Source: HGM04593 sp045631205
GTDB taxonomy: Bacteria > Bacteroidota > Bacteroidia > Bacteroidales > Bacteroidaceae
Direction: 5' to 3'
DNA length: 59,752 nucleotides
Assembly: GCA_045631205.1 (NCBI GenBank)
Contig: JAZQUI010000017.1
Location: forward strand, 1 to 59,752
The notes beneath the pieces are model-generated. The model saw only the letters and a program-made list of their open reading frames with translations. It did no database searches and was not told where the DNA came from. Positions 45,098-53,599 of this stretch are shown here, in pieces (the first letter of the stretch is position 1; each line of letters starts with the position of its first letter). The translations under genes were made by a program, and so were the position numbers.

Positions 45098-46321
45098 TTA
45101 TGACATCATAGTCATAGCGCCGCTTTTCGCAATTCTTTCCATGGCATATTCTTTTGTAATACAGCAGGTTTTGTCTCCGCTCGATGGTATCTCGAACATC
45201 TTTTCCTGCATAATAGCCTCTACAATTGAACGAAGTCCGCGAGCACCAAGTTTATACTCCATGGCAACGTCAACTATATAATCGAGAGCATCGTCATCGA
45301 AAGTGAGCTCCACCCCATCCATCTCCATAAGTCTTATATACTGTTTAATGATAGAGTTCTTGGGCTCAGTGAGTATGTTGCGCAATGTAGCACGGTCAAG
45401 AGGACGCAACGATGTAAGTATGGGCAAACGACCAACTATTTCGGGGATAAGGCCAAAAGAACGCAAGTCCTGTGGAGTCACATACTGCATCATATCGCCT
45501 TTATCGACCTTGAAACTGTTCTGCACAGAGTTGTAACCCACTATATGTGTGTTAAGTCGTTGCGCAATTTTCTTTTCTATTCCATCGAAGGCTCCGCCGC
45601 AGATAAACAGAATGTGTCTTGTATCCACAGCTATCATTTTCTGCTCGGGATGTTTGCGCCCGCCCTGAGGGGGAACGTTCACCACCGAACCTTCAAGCAA
45701 CTTCAACAGACCTTGCTGCACACCCTCACCACTCACGTCGCGAGTAATAGAAGGGTTATCGCTCTTACGGGCTATCTTGTCAATCTCATCAATAAAGACA
45801 ATACCACGCTCTGCCTCTTCGACATTATAGTCGGCTGCTTGAAGAAGACGAGTAAGAAGACTTTCAACATCCTCACCAACATAGCCGGCCTCGGTAAGCA
45901 CCGTAGCATCTACGATTGTAAAGGGAACTTTAAGAAGACGGGCAATAGTGCGAGCGAGAAGAGTTTTTCCCGTACCCGTACTACCCACCATCACGATATT
46001 GCTCTTTTCAATCTCAACATCGTCTTTGGCATCACGCTGCATAAGACGCTTGTAGTGATTGTAAACAGAGACCGCAAGCACACGCTTTGCTTCGTCCTGA
46101 CCTATCACATATTGGTCAAGGAAATTCTTAATCTCTACAGGCTTAGGCAGTTCACCAGGCTCAAAATCATTTTTCGGGAGCATCTGCTCCTCGCGCAATA
46201 TGTTATGAGCCTGCTCCACGCATTCATTGCATATAAAACCGGTCATACCGGTCATAAGCAATGCTACCTGGTCTTCGGTTCTACCACAAAAACTGCAACG
46301 TTTTTTCCCCTTTTCTGCCAT
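45098..46321 (-). CDS. clpX: ATP-dependent Clp protease ATP-binding subunit ClpX
   Basis: 407 residues. The N-terminal zinc domain has C9, C12, C31 and C34. The AAA+ module has Walker A at 113-120 (GSTGTGKT), Walker B in IVFIDEIDK and the sensor/arginine-finger region SFGLIPEIVGRLP. ClpX unfolds tagged proteins and feeds them to ClpP. It lies 2 bases after clpP in the order tig-clpP-clpX, the classic arrangement, so folding and degradation genes are expressed together. Confidence 0.98.
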   Translation of the reverse strand: MAEKGKKRCSFCGRTEDQVALLMTGMTGFICNECVEQAHNILREEQMLPKNDFEPGELPKPVEIKNFLDQYVIGQDEAKRVLAVSVYNHYKRLMQRDAKDDVEIEKSNIVMVGSTGTGKTLLARTIARLLKVPFTIVDATVLTEAGYVGEDVESLLTRLLQAADYNVEEAERGIVFIDEIDKIARKSDNPSITRDVSGEGVQQGLLKLLEGSVVNVPPQGGRKHPEQKMIAVDTRHILFICGGAFDGIEKKIAQRLNTHIVGYNSVQNSFKVDKGDMMQYVTPQDLRSFGLIPEIVGRLPILTSLRPLDRATLRNILTEPKNSIIKQYIRLMEMDGVELTFDDDALDYIVDVAMEYKLGARGLRSIVEAIMQEKMFEIPSSGDKTCCITKEYAMERIAKSGAMTMMS

Positions 46322-46323
46322 AA

Positions 46324-47001
46324 TTATTTTTTGCGTGAAAGAACATTGTCAATCATACCATAGGCTTTTGCCTCTTCGGCAGTCATCCAATAGTCGCGGT
46401 CACTGTCGGCCCACACCTTATCGAAAGGCTGGTGACTGTGGTCGGCTATGATTGTATAAAGTTCATTCTTTAATTTCTGTATCTCACGAGCGGTAATTTC
46501 AATATCACTCGCCTGGCCCTGCACACCACCAAGAGGCTGATGTATCATCACACGGCTATGCGTGAGAGCCGAACGCTTACCCTCGGCACCTGCGACGAGC
46601 AGTACAGCAGCCATACTTGCAGCCATACCTGTACAGATTGTAGCCACATCGCTGCCGATAAACTGCATTGTGTCGTAGATACCCAGGCCGGCATAAACCG
46701 AACCACCGGGAGAGTTTATATAGATTGATATATCCTTGCCACTGTCAACAGAGTCGAGATACAGCAATTGCGCCTGAAGTGTATTTGCTGTATAGTCGTC
46801 AATCTGTGTACCAAGGAAGATGATTCTGTCCATCATCAGACGAGAGAAAACATCCATCTGTGTTACATTCAGCTGGCGTTCCTCCAATATATAAGGGTTA
46901 AGGTACTGCGATTGCACCTTCATCACATCATCGAGCACCATACCGTTCATACCCAGGTGCTTCGTCGCGAACTTTCTAAAATCATCTTTCATAACAATCA
47001 C
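46324..47001 (-). CDS. clpP: ATP-dependent Clp protease proteolytic subunit ClpP
   Basis: 225 residues. Catalytic triad visible: S129 (TGMAASMAA), H154 (RVMIHQPLGG) and D203 (SDRDYWM). It forms a double seven-membered ring that degrades proteins unfolded by ClpX. Residues 1-35 make a longer N-terminal part than in E. coli, normal for Bacteroidales. An in-frame ATG at 46992 (MKDDFRK) is an equally good start. It lies 22 bases after tig and 2 before clpX. Confidence 0.98.
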   Translation of the reverse strand: MIVMKDDFRKFATKHLGMNGMVLDDVMKVQSQYLNPYILEERQLNVTQMDVFSRLMMDRIIFLGTQIDDYTANTLQAQLLYLDSVDSGKDISIYINSPGGSVYAGLGIYDTMQFIGSDVATICTGMAASMAAVLLVAGAEGKRSALTHSRVMIHQPLGGVQGQASDIEITAREIQKLKNELYTIIADHSHQPFDKVWADSDRDYWMTAEEAKAYGMIDNVLSRKK

Positions 47002-47023
47002 CTAATTTAAATATATGTCTATA

Positions 47024-48373
47024 TTATTTATCGCTTTCAGCGAGCTTTTTGTTGAAGTCCTCAACAGAAATTTCCTCCTCGTTGAGTGTAACAGCGCCCT
47101 TAACAGCCTCGATAAGCTTGATATCAACAGCACGGTTGATAAGAGCCTCGCGAGTCTTGTCCTGTTTCAACATACCTGTAGCATAGTTCTCGAGAAGATC
47201 CTCGGGTACGTTTGCCATACCATACTGTGCAAACTGGTCGCGTGTAGCTGCTTTTGCAACTGCAAGTACATCGTTATCATCGATTTTAACCTCGAATTTC
47301 TTTGCAAGCTGCTCCTTAACAAGGTGCCAAGAGAGTTCTGTAAGGCTCTTCTGGAAATCCTCCTCGCTGATGCTTTCTGCGCCCTCGGCCTTATTCATAT
47401 CCATTATGCGACGCAAGAGAGCCTCAGGGAACTCCATCTTACCGATTTTCTCCATAAGGTAAGCACGTGTGTCGAGCAACAATTTGTAATCGCTGTCGAT
47501 AGCAAAACGCTCAGCAAACTGCTCAGCGATCTTGGCGCGGAACTCCTCCTCACTCTTAACGGTATCCTTACCGAAAGCAGAGTCGAATACATTCTGATTG
47601 AGCTCGCTGGCTACAAAACGTGTAATCTCTGAAATTGTGAATGTGAAATCACCTGCATGAGCAGCAACCTCGCTCTTCTCAATTTTGAGGAGTGAAGCAA
47701 GTTCAGCCTCGCTGCCATCAAAAGCAGTTGTGGGGTTGAAAGTGATAACATCGCCAACCTTTGCACCTGCGAAGAGAGCCTTCTGCTCGTCGTTCTTCAT
47801 ATAAGTAGGCATCATAACTGCGTCTTTAACGCTGATACCTCCCTCGACAGCCTCAACAAGTGAACCTTTGAGCATATCTTTCTCCTCATAGCTCTCAACC
47901 TGTTTGTACTCGCCGCAACGCTGTGCATAAGCCTGTGCCTGTGAGTCGATCATCTCGGCAGTGGGCTGTATCTTGTAGTAAGCAAGTTTGTCATCCTTGC
48001 TCAAAGAAGCGTCGAACTTGGGAGCGAGTGCAATCTCGAACTCAAAAGTAAACTCTTTGTCGTTTACCATATCCATACCTGCTTGCTGCTCCTCGCTGGG
48101 AAGGGGCTCGCCGAGCATATCGATTTTATTCTCCTTAATGTACTCAAAAATCTTTGTCTGCAACAGTTTGTTGATCTCCTCGGCCTTAACCATAGTACCA
48201 TACTGTTTTTTAACGATACCCATAGGAACCATACCGGGACGGAAGCCGGGGATATTGGCCTTCTGACGGATGTTTTTCAACTGTTTCTCAACCAAAGCCG
48301 AGTAGTCGGCCTCCTGAATTTTCACAGACAACAATGCGCTAGTAGCGTCTGAATTTTTAAATGTAAATTCCAT
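47024..48373 (-). CDS. tig: Trigger factor
   Basis: 449 residues. The ribosome-binding N-terminal domain has GFRPGMVPMGIVKKQYG, the counterpart of the GFRxGKxP loop that docks on uL23. A divergent FKBP-like domain (about 150-240) lacks most aromatic active-site residues, as in other Bacteroidota. The C-terminal alpha-helical arms form the chaperone cradle. It is a ribosome-bound holdase for new chains and the first gene of tig-clpP-clpX. Confidence 0.93.
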   Translation of the reverse strand: MEFTFKNSDATSALLSVKIQEADYSALVEKQLKNIRQKANIPGFRPGMVPMGIVKKQYGTMVKAEEINKLLQTKIFEYIKENKIDMLGEPLPSEEQQAGMDMVNDKEFTFEFEIALAPKFDASLSKDDKLAYYKIQPTAEMIDSQAQAYAQRCGEYKQVESYEEKDMLKGSLVEAVEGGISVKDAVMMPTYMKNDEQKALFAGAKVGDVITFNPTTAFDGSEAELASLLKIEKSEVAAHAGDFTFTISEITRFVASELNQNVFDSAFGKDTVKSEEEFRAKIAEQFAERFAIDSDYKLLLDTRAYLMEKIGKMEFPEALLRRIMDMNKAEGAESISEEDFQKSLTELSWHLVKEQLAKKFEVKIDDNDVLAVAKAATRDQFAQYGMANVPEDLLENYATGMLKQDKTREALINRAVDIKLIEAVKGAVTLNEEEISVEDFNKKLAESDK

Positions 48374-48415
48374 ATATTTAATTTTAAATAATATACTAAA
48401 CCCAATTTAGGCTCG

Positions 48416-48447
48416 CAAAATTACAATATATTGCGGATATAATCAAA
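48416..48447 (-). promoter_or_regulatory. Promoter for tig-clpP-clpX
   Basis: Minus strand: -33 TTTG (48447-48444), 20-base spacer, -7 TAATTTTG (48423-48416), full consensus. Start near 48409, leader of about 36 bases. Confidence 0.78.
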
Positions 48448-48521
48448 AAAAATGCCCATTTTGCGTGTTTTTAAAGCAAAAAAGAGAGCAAACGGCTGCG
48501 CACAACGCAAAATTAAGTCAT

Positions 48522-48575
48522 AAAACAATCACTCGGGTTGCAAAATTACCACTTTGCAACCCGAGTGATTGTTTT
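48522..48575 (-). terminator. Terminator after lptB
   Basis: A 23-bp perfect stem (48522-48544 with 48553-48575) with an 8-base loop; the ends are A and T runs, so it can work on both strands. It lies just after the lptB stop and before the tig promoter. Confidence 0.88.
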
Positions 48576-48589
48576 CGGGAACTGATGTA

Positions 48590-49378
48590 TCAGTCTATTT
48601 GGAATTCACGCTTGCGCAACACAAAGTCGCGACCGAGATACTTCTCACGAACTGTGGGATTTTCAGCAAGCACCTCGGGAGTTCCTTCGAAGAGAATGCG
48701 ACCCTCAAAGAGCAGATAGGCGCGGTCGGTGATACTCAAAGTCTCCTGTACGTTGTGGTCGGTGATAAGAATACCGATATTCTTGTCTTTAAGTTTCCAC
48801 ACAATATACTGAATATCCTCTACAGCGATGGGATCGACACCGGCAAAAGGCTCGTCGAGCATAATAAATTTGGGGTCGATTGCAAGACAGCGAGCAATTT
48901 CGGTACGGCGGCGTTCACCTCCCGAAAGACGGTCGCCAAGATTTTTGCGCACCTTCTGCAAGCGGAATTCCTCGATAAGGCTTTCGAGTTTCTCCTTTTG
49001 ATACTCTTTGGGCTTGCCTGTGAGTTCAAGCACCGATGCAATATTATCTTCCACGCTCATTTTGCGGAACACACTCGCCTCCTGCGCCAGATAGCCCACA
49101 CCATAGCGAGCACGCTTGTAAACAGGAAAATCGGTAATTTCCGTATTATCGAGAAAGATTTTGCCATCATTGGGCACCACAAGACCTGTTGTCATATAGA
49201 AAGAAGTTGTCTTTCCGGCACCATTAGGACCAAGAAGACCCACAATCTCTCCTTGCTTTACATCGAAAGAAACATTGTTCACCACGGTACGCTTGCCGTA
49301 ACGCTTCACAAGGTTCTCGGTACGCAACACCATACGCTCGGGAGTACCCACATTTTCATTTTCCGCAAATGCAACCAT
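48590..49378 (-). CDS. lptB: LPS export ABC transporter ATP-binding protein LptB
   Basis: 262 residues from the ATG at 49378 (MVAFAENEN). An in-frame ATG at 49417 is upstream of the predicted transcription start; one at 49333 (MVLRTENLVKRYG) is also possible. Walker A GPNGAGKTTSF, Q-loop YLAQEASVFRKM, signature LSGGERRR and Walker B FIMLDEPFAGVDP match LptB closely. LptB with LptF and LptG drives LPS off the inner membrane to the OstA/LptA bridge. It is divergent from mlaE-mlaF, so two lipid transporters share one regulatory gap. Confidence 0.95.
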   Translation of the reverse strand: MVAFAENENVGTPERMVLRTENLVKRYGKRTVVNNVSFDVKQGEIVGLLGPNGAGKTTSFYMTTGLVVPNDGKIFLDNTEITDFPVYKRARYGVGYLAQEASVFRKMSVEDNIASVLELTGKPKEYQKEKLESLIEEFRLQKVRKNLGDRLSGGERRRTEIARCLAIDPKFIMLDEPFAGVDPIAVEDIQYIVWKLKDKNIGILITDHNVQETLSITDRAYLLFEGRILFEGTPEVLAENPTVREKYLGRDFVLRKREFQID

Positions 49379-49403
49379 CGCTTTGTCTATAAAATATTCG
49401 TAG

Positions 49404-49435
49404 CGAAGATAATGCAATTTTGGCTTTTGCCCAAG
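49404..49435 (-). promoter_or_regulatory. Promoter for lptB
   Basis: Minus strand: -33 CTTG (49435-49432), 20-base spacer, -7 TATCTTCG (49411-49404). Start near 49397, about 19 bases before the ATG at 49378. Confidence 0.6.
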
Positions 49436-49505
49436 ATTTTAGATACAAAAGGGAGAAAAAAGCATAAAACCGGGAAAGATTTACACTTTTGACGAATAAA
49501 AACCG

Positions 49506-49513
49506 TATCTTCG
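49506..49513 (+). promoter_or_regulatory. -7 box for mlaE-mlaF
   Basis: TATCTTCG at 49506-49513, the same variant as the divergent lptB promoter; no TTTG at the usual -33 distance (a TTTG 14 bases upstream is too close). Start near 49520, about 20 bases before the ATG at 49540. Confidence 0.5.
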
Positions 49514-49539
49514 CACCCGAATTCAAAGGGCAAAAAAAG

Positions 49540-50289
49540 ATGTTTTTAGTAAAATCCATAGAGACTTTCGGCAGTTACCTGATGCTGATGCGCAGAGTAT
49601 TCGCACGCCCCGAACGGTGGGGTATTTTCCTGCGACAAACAATGCGCGAGGTATTCCAGTTGGGAGTCGATTCAATACCAATTGTACTGCTTATCTCCTT
49701 TTTCATTGGAGCTGTCATATGCATACAAATGAAACTGAACATCGAAAATGCGTGGATGCCACCGTTTACCGTGGGATATGCCACCCGTGAGATTATGTTG
49801 CTCGAGTTCTCTTCGTCGATAATGTGTCTCATATTGTCGGGCAAGGTGGGCAGCAACATCACATCGGAGATTGGCGCAATGCGCGTAACGCAACAGATAG
49901 ACGCACTTGAAATTATGGGTGTAAACTCGGCCAACTTTCTCATACTGCCCAAAGTGACCGCCCTCATATTCATGATACCCATACTTGTAATTTTCAGCAT
50001 AGTTGCCGGCATCATCGGTGCATATACCATAGGTTATGTCACAGGCATTATGACACCCGAGAACCTTACCTGCGGTTTACAATATGAATTCCAACAGTGG
50101 TACATATGGTGCAGCATAATAAAAGCTATATTTTTTGCCTATATAATAACCTCGGTTGCCTCTTTTTATGGCTACACCGTAGAGGGTGGTTCCATTGAAG
50201 TGGGCAAGGCAAGCACCGACTCTGTTGTAAGTTGCAGCGTACTCATACTCTTCGCCGACATTGTTCTAACCCAACTGTTGATGCAATGA
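49540..50289 (+). CDS. mlaE: MlaE-family ABC transporter permease
   Basis: 249 residues from the ATG at 49540 (MFLVKSIETFG); the in-frame ATG at 49489 lies before the -7 box. About five to six spans. Conserved MlaE segments: GYATREIMLLEFSSSIMCLILSGKVGSNITSEIGAMRVTEQ-like region around residues 85-125 and the YTVEGGSIEVGKASTDSVV end. MlaE with MlaF and a MlaD-type MCE protein moves phospholipids between the inner membrane and the outer membrane. The stop overlaps the mlaF start (ATGA). Confidence 0.92.
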   Translation: MFLVKSIETFGSYLMLMRRVFARPERWGIFLRQTMREVFQLGVDSIPIVLLISFFIGAVICIQMKLNIENAWMPPFTVGYATREIMLLEFSSSIMCLILSGKVGSNITSEIGAMRVTQQIDALEIMGVNSANFLILPKVTALIFMIPILVIFSIVAGIIGAYTIGYVTGIMTPENLTCGLQYEFQQWYIWCSIIKAIFFAYIITSVASFYGYTVEGGSIEVGKASTDSVVSCSVLILFADIVLTQLLMQ

Positions 50290-51044
50290 TAGAGATTAAA
50301 GATATACAGAAGACATTCGGCAGCCAAAAGGTGCTCGACAACATAAATGCCACTTTCGAGAATGGCAAGGCCAACTTGATTATCGGCCAAAGCGGCGCGG
50401 GAAAAACCGTGCTCCTAAAATGTATTGTAGGCCTTTTGGAGCCCGACAAGGGGCAAGTACTCTACGACGGACGCAACGTGCTCACCTTCGGTAAAAAGGA
50501 GAAACAGTTGCTGCGCAGAGAGATGGGTATGCTATTCCAGAATGCAGCACTCTTCGACTCTATGAGCGTGCTTGAAAATGTAATGTTCCCCCTTGATATG
50601 TTTTCGGACAAGACATATAACGAGCGACTTAAACGCGCCCGTTTCTGCCTGGAACGCGTGAACCTTCTCGACGCACAGGAGAAAAGCCCCGAAGAACTTT
50701 CGGGCGGCATGCAGAAACGCGCCGCCATTGCCCGCGCCATTGCCCTGGAACCCCGTTACCTATTTTGTGACGAGCCGAATTCAGGACTCGACCCCAAGAC
50801 CTCACTCATAATAGACGAACTTATACACAGCATCACCACCGAATACAATATCACCACCATTGTGAACACACACGACATGAACTCGGTGATGAATATCGGC
50901 GACCACATAATATTCCTTGCCGACGGCAAAATATCGTGGGAAGGCAACAAGGACAACATTCTGAACACCACCAGCAAGCAATTGAACGACTTCCTCTTCT
51001 CGAGCGAGATACTGCGCAGAGTTGCAGGGGAGAGAAAACAATAA
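50286..51044 (+). CDS. mlaF: MlaF-family ABC transporter ATP-binding protein
   Basis: 252 residues from the ATG at 50286 (MIEIKDIQKTFG), which overlaps the mlaE stop codon; a longer frame from 50232 would run inside mlaE. Walker A IIGQSGAGKT, Q-loop MLFQNAALFDSM, signature LSGGMQKR and Walker B YLFCDEPNSGLDP are those of MlaF. It is the ATPase partner of MlaE. No mlaD-type gene follows: the unit ends with a hairpin and converges on der. Confidence 0.93.
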   Translation: MIEIKDIQKTFGSQKVLDNINATFENGKANLIIGQSGAGKTVLLKCIVGLLEPDKGQVLYDGRNVLTFGKKEKQLLRREMGMLFQNAALFDSMSVLENVMFPLDMFSDKTYNERLKRARFCLERVNLLDAQEKSPEELSGGMQKRAAIARAIALEPRYLFCDEPNSGLDPKTSLIIDELIHSITTEYNITTIVNTHDMNSVMNIGDHIIFLADGKISWEGNKDNILNTTSKQLNDFLFSSEILRRVAGERKQ

Positions 51045-51069
51045 GAGGGCAACCCTGCGGGCTACCCTC
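51045..51069. terminator. Terminator between mlaF and der
   Basis: GAGGG (51045-51049) pairs with CCCTC (51065-51069), with an inner CCC/GGG helix and two mismatches. It lies between two converging genes; T runs on both sides are weak. Confidence 0.55.
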
Positions 51070-51079
51070 CTAAGAAAAA

Positions 51080-52393
51080 TTATTTCTGACGGATAAAGAT
51101 ATTCATTGGAACACCGGTAAATTTCCAGCGGTCGCGTATCTTATTCTCCAAGAATCGTTTATAAGGTTCACGTACATACTGTGGCAGGTTCGCAAAGAAG
51201 AGGAACGATGGCACACGTGTCTCGTGCAACTGCATGCAGTATTTTATTTTTATATATTTTCCCTTGATTGAGGGGGGGGGATAGGCCTCTATTATGGGCA
51301 ACATCTCCTCGTTGAACTTCGCAGTAGAGATTTTTGTCTTTGAGTTCATATAAACCTCTTTTGCCGTCTCAAGCACTTTGAAAACGCGCTGTTTGGTAAC
51401 TGCCGATGTAAAGATGATGGGGAAATCAACAAAAGGTGCTACACGCTCGCGAATTGCATTCTCAAAGAATTTCTGCACCTTCTCGCTCTTATCCTCGACC
51501 AAGTCCCACTTGTTCACCACCACCACAAGACTCTTCTGGTTGCGCTGTATGATGGAGAAGATGTTAAGATCCTGCGACTCGATACCACGCGTGGCATCTA
51601 TCATAAGTATGCAGACATCGGAGTTCTCAATGGCACGAATTGAACGGAGAACCGAGTAGTATTCGATATCTTCGTTAACCTTACCTTTTTTACGAATACC
51701 GGCGGTATCAACAAGATAGAAGTCGAAACCGAACTTTGTGTAACGGGTAAGAATTGAGTCGCGGGTGGTACCGGCAATATTTGTAACAATATTACGTTCC
51801 TCGCCCAGGAACACGTTTATAATAGAGCTCTTACCGGCATTGGGACGACCAACAACGGCAAAACGGGGAATATTCTCTTCGGGAGACTCTTCGGCCTCTT
51901 TTGTAAATTTAGAGACGATAAGGTCGAGCAGGTCACCTGTACCGCTACCGTTTGCGGCCGAAATGCAATGCATATCACCCAAGCCCATAGCGTAGAATTC
52001 AGCAGCAGTGTACTGCATTTCGTATGTATCAACCTTGTTGGCAACCACAAGCACGGGTTTCTTGGTACGACGCAACATTGATGCCAACTCGCTGTCAAGG
52101 TCGGTAAGACCATTCATCGCATCTACCACAAAGAGTATCACATCGGCCTCTTCCATTGCAAGCGTTACCTGCTCACAGATAGCCTCTTCAAATACATCGT
52201 CGGAGTTTCTCACCCAACCGCCTGTATCAACAAGTGAAAACTCCTTGCCACACCACAAGCAACGACCATACTGACGGTCGCGGGTTGTGCCCGCCTCGTC
52301 GGAGATGATAGCCTGCTTGGTTTCGGTCAAACGGTTGAAAAGGGTCGATTTACCCACATTGGGACGACCAACTATTGCAACTAAATTTCCCAT
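51080..52393 (-). CDS. der: Ribosome biogenesis GTPase Der (EngA)
   Basis: 437 residues with two GTPase domains and a KH-like C-terminal domain. First G domain: GRPNVGKST, DTGGW, NKVD. Second: GRPNAGKSS, DTAGI, NKWD. Essential for 50S subunit assembly. Oddity: three consecutive prolines at residues 372-374 are encoded by an unbroken run of nine C (plus-strand G at 51272-51280), a possible slippage site in an essential gene. It lies 6 bases after era. Confidence 0.97.
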   Translation of the reverse strand: MGNLVAIVGRPNVGKSTLFNRLTETKQAIISDEAGTTRDRQYGRCLWCGKEFSLVDTGGWVRNSDDVFEEAICEQVTLAMEEADVILFVVDAMNGLTDLDSELASMLRRTKKPVLVVANKVDTYEMQYTAAEFYAMGLGDMHCISAANGSGTGDLLDLIVSKFTKEAEESPEENIPRFAVVGRPNAGKSSIINVFLGEERNIVTNIAGTTRDSILTRYTKFGFDFYLVDTAGIRKKGKVNEDIEYYSVLRSIRAIENSDVCILMIDATRGIESQDLNIFSIIQRNQKSLVVVVNKWDLVEDKSEKVQKFFENAIRERVAPFVDFPIIFTSAVTKQRVFKVLETAKEVYMNSKTKISTAKFNEEMLPIIEAYPPPSIKGKYIKIKYCMQLHETRVPSFLFFANLPQYVREPYKRFLENKIRDRWKFTGVPMNIFIRQK

Positions 52394-52399
52394 ATTCTT

Positions 52400-53284
52400 T
52401 TAATCTTTTTGGTCGTAGCCAAAGCGACGCAATTGCTTGTTGCTGTTACGCCAGTCTTTGTCCACTTTTACATAAATCTCCAAAAATATCTTCTTGCCGA
52501 AGAATTTTTCGAGCTCACGACGAGCATCGGTTGCCACGCGCTTGAGTGCAGCACCTTCGTGCCCTATTATTATACCCTTTTGCGAGTCGCGCTCCACATA
52601 TATTATCGATTTTATATATATGCTGCCCTCTTTTTCCTTGAAGTATTCACACTCGGCCTCACACACATAGGGTATCTCCTTGTCGTAGTGAAGAAGTATC
52701 TTTTCGCGTATAATTTCGGTAACGAAGAAGCGGGCAGGCTTGTCGGTGAGCTGGTCCTTATCGAAATAAGGAGGCGAGGGAGGAAGAAGCTCCATAATAC
52801 GCTTCATCACCACATCGACACCGAACTTTGCTATTGCCGAGATGGGCATAATTTCGGCCTCGGGCAACATCTCGTGCCACAACTCTACTTTTTTAATAAG
52901 CTCCTGCTGGTTGGCAAGGTCTATTTTGTTTATAAGTACGATGATGGGCACATCGAGCTTGCGCACTTCGTCAATGAAGTCGCTGTTCTTCTCGGGTGTT
53001 TCCACCATATCGGTCACGTAGAGAAGTACGTCGGCATCGCGTAACGCTGAACGCGAAAAACGCAACATAGCCTCCTGCAACTTGTAGTTGGGTTTGAGAA
53101 CACCGGGAGTGTCGGAGAATACTATCTGCGCGTCCTCGGTATTGAGAATTCCCATTATGCGGTGACGTGTTGTCTGCGCCTTGAAGGTGGCTATCGATAT
53201 ACGCTCGCCAACAAGGAGATTCATCAGCGTAGATTTTCCCACATTTGGGTTACCCACGATATTTACAAAACCGGCTTTATGCAT
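52400..53284 (-). CDS. era: GTPase Era
   Basis: 294 residues. The GTPase domain has GNPNVGKSTLMN, DTPGVLKP and NKIDL; the C-terminal KH domain (EIYVKVDKDWRNSNKQLRRFGY) binds the 3' end of 16S rRNA. It helps mature the 30S subunit. It lies 6 bases before der and 117 bases after rpmF, with a terminator between. In many Bacteroidales fabH is found between rpmF and era; it is absent here. Confidence 0.97.
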   Translation of the reverse strand: MHKAGFVNIVGNPNVGKSTLMNLLVGERISIATFKAQTTRHRIMGILNTEDAQIVFSDTPGVLKPNYKLQEAMLRFSRSALRDADVLLYVTDMVETPEKNSDFIDEVRKLDVPIIVLINKIDLANQQELIKKVELWHEMLPEAEIMPISAIAKFGVDVVMKRIMELLPPSPPYFDKDQLTDKPARFFVTEIIREKILLHYDKEIPYVCEAECEYFKEKEGSIYIKSIIYVERDSQKGIIIGHEGAALKRVATDARRELEKFFGKKIFLEIYVKVDKDWRNSNKQLRRFGYDQKD

Positions 53285-53314
53285 AATACTCTTTTTAATT
53301 GCTTTGGTTTACAA

Positions 53315-53345
53315 GAAAAAACGCACCGTTGCCTTGCAGGGTGCG
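53315..53345 (-). terminator. Terminator or attenuator between rpmF and era
   Basis: CGCACC (53322-53327) pairs with GGTGCG (53340-53345); on the minus strand the stem is followed by six T. It lies 57 bases after the rpmF stop and 31 before the era start, so it ends or reduces transcription coming from rpmF. Confidence 0.65.
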
Positions 53346-53401
53346 CTTATTTCTTACAAAAACTGCCCGTACAGCTTTGCGCCGCACGGCTGAGCGGTTA
53401 T

Positions 53402-53587
53402 TTAGACTGCAGCCTCTTTCTCGATAGCCAACTTGCCTCTGTAATAACCACACGCACCACATACGGTGTGATAAACGTGCCACTCGCCACAGTTGGGGCA
53501 TATTGCCAATGTAGGAGCTACTGCCTTATCGTGAGTTCTTCTCTTGGCAGTTCTTGTCTTTGATTGTCTTCTTTTAGGATGTGCCAT
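53402..53587 (-). CDS. rpmF: 50S ribosomal protein bL32
   Basis: 61 residues, basic. The N-terminal MAHPKRRQSKTRTAKRR is typical, and a zinc ribbon CPNCGEWHVYHTVCGACG keeps all four Cys, so it is the zinc-binding form. It lies 12 bases after the DUF177 gene, the common DUF177-rpmF pair, and would be co-transcribed with it. Confidence 0.97.
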   Translation of the reverse strand: MAHPKRRQSKTRTAKRRTHDKAVAPTLAICPNCGEWHVYHTVCGACGYYRGKLAIEKEAAV

Positions 53588-53599
53588 TGTTCTAACTTT

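Noticed and set aside
45545..46363. A 272-codon frame on the plus strand
   Set aside because: It is antisense to clpX and clpP; shadow.
48569..49492. A 307-codon frame on the plus strand
   Set aside because: It covers lptB in antisense and lacks a promoter and motifs.
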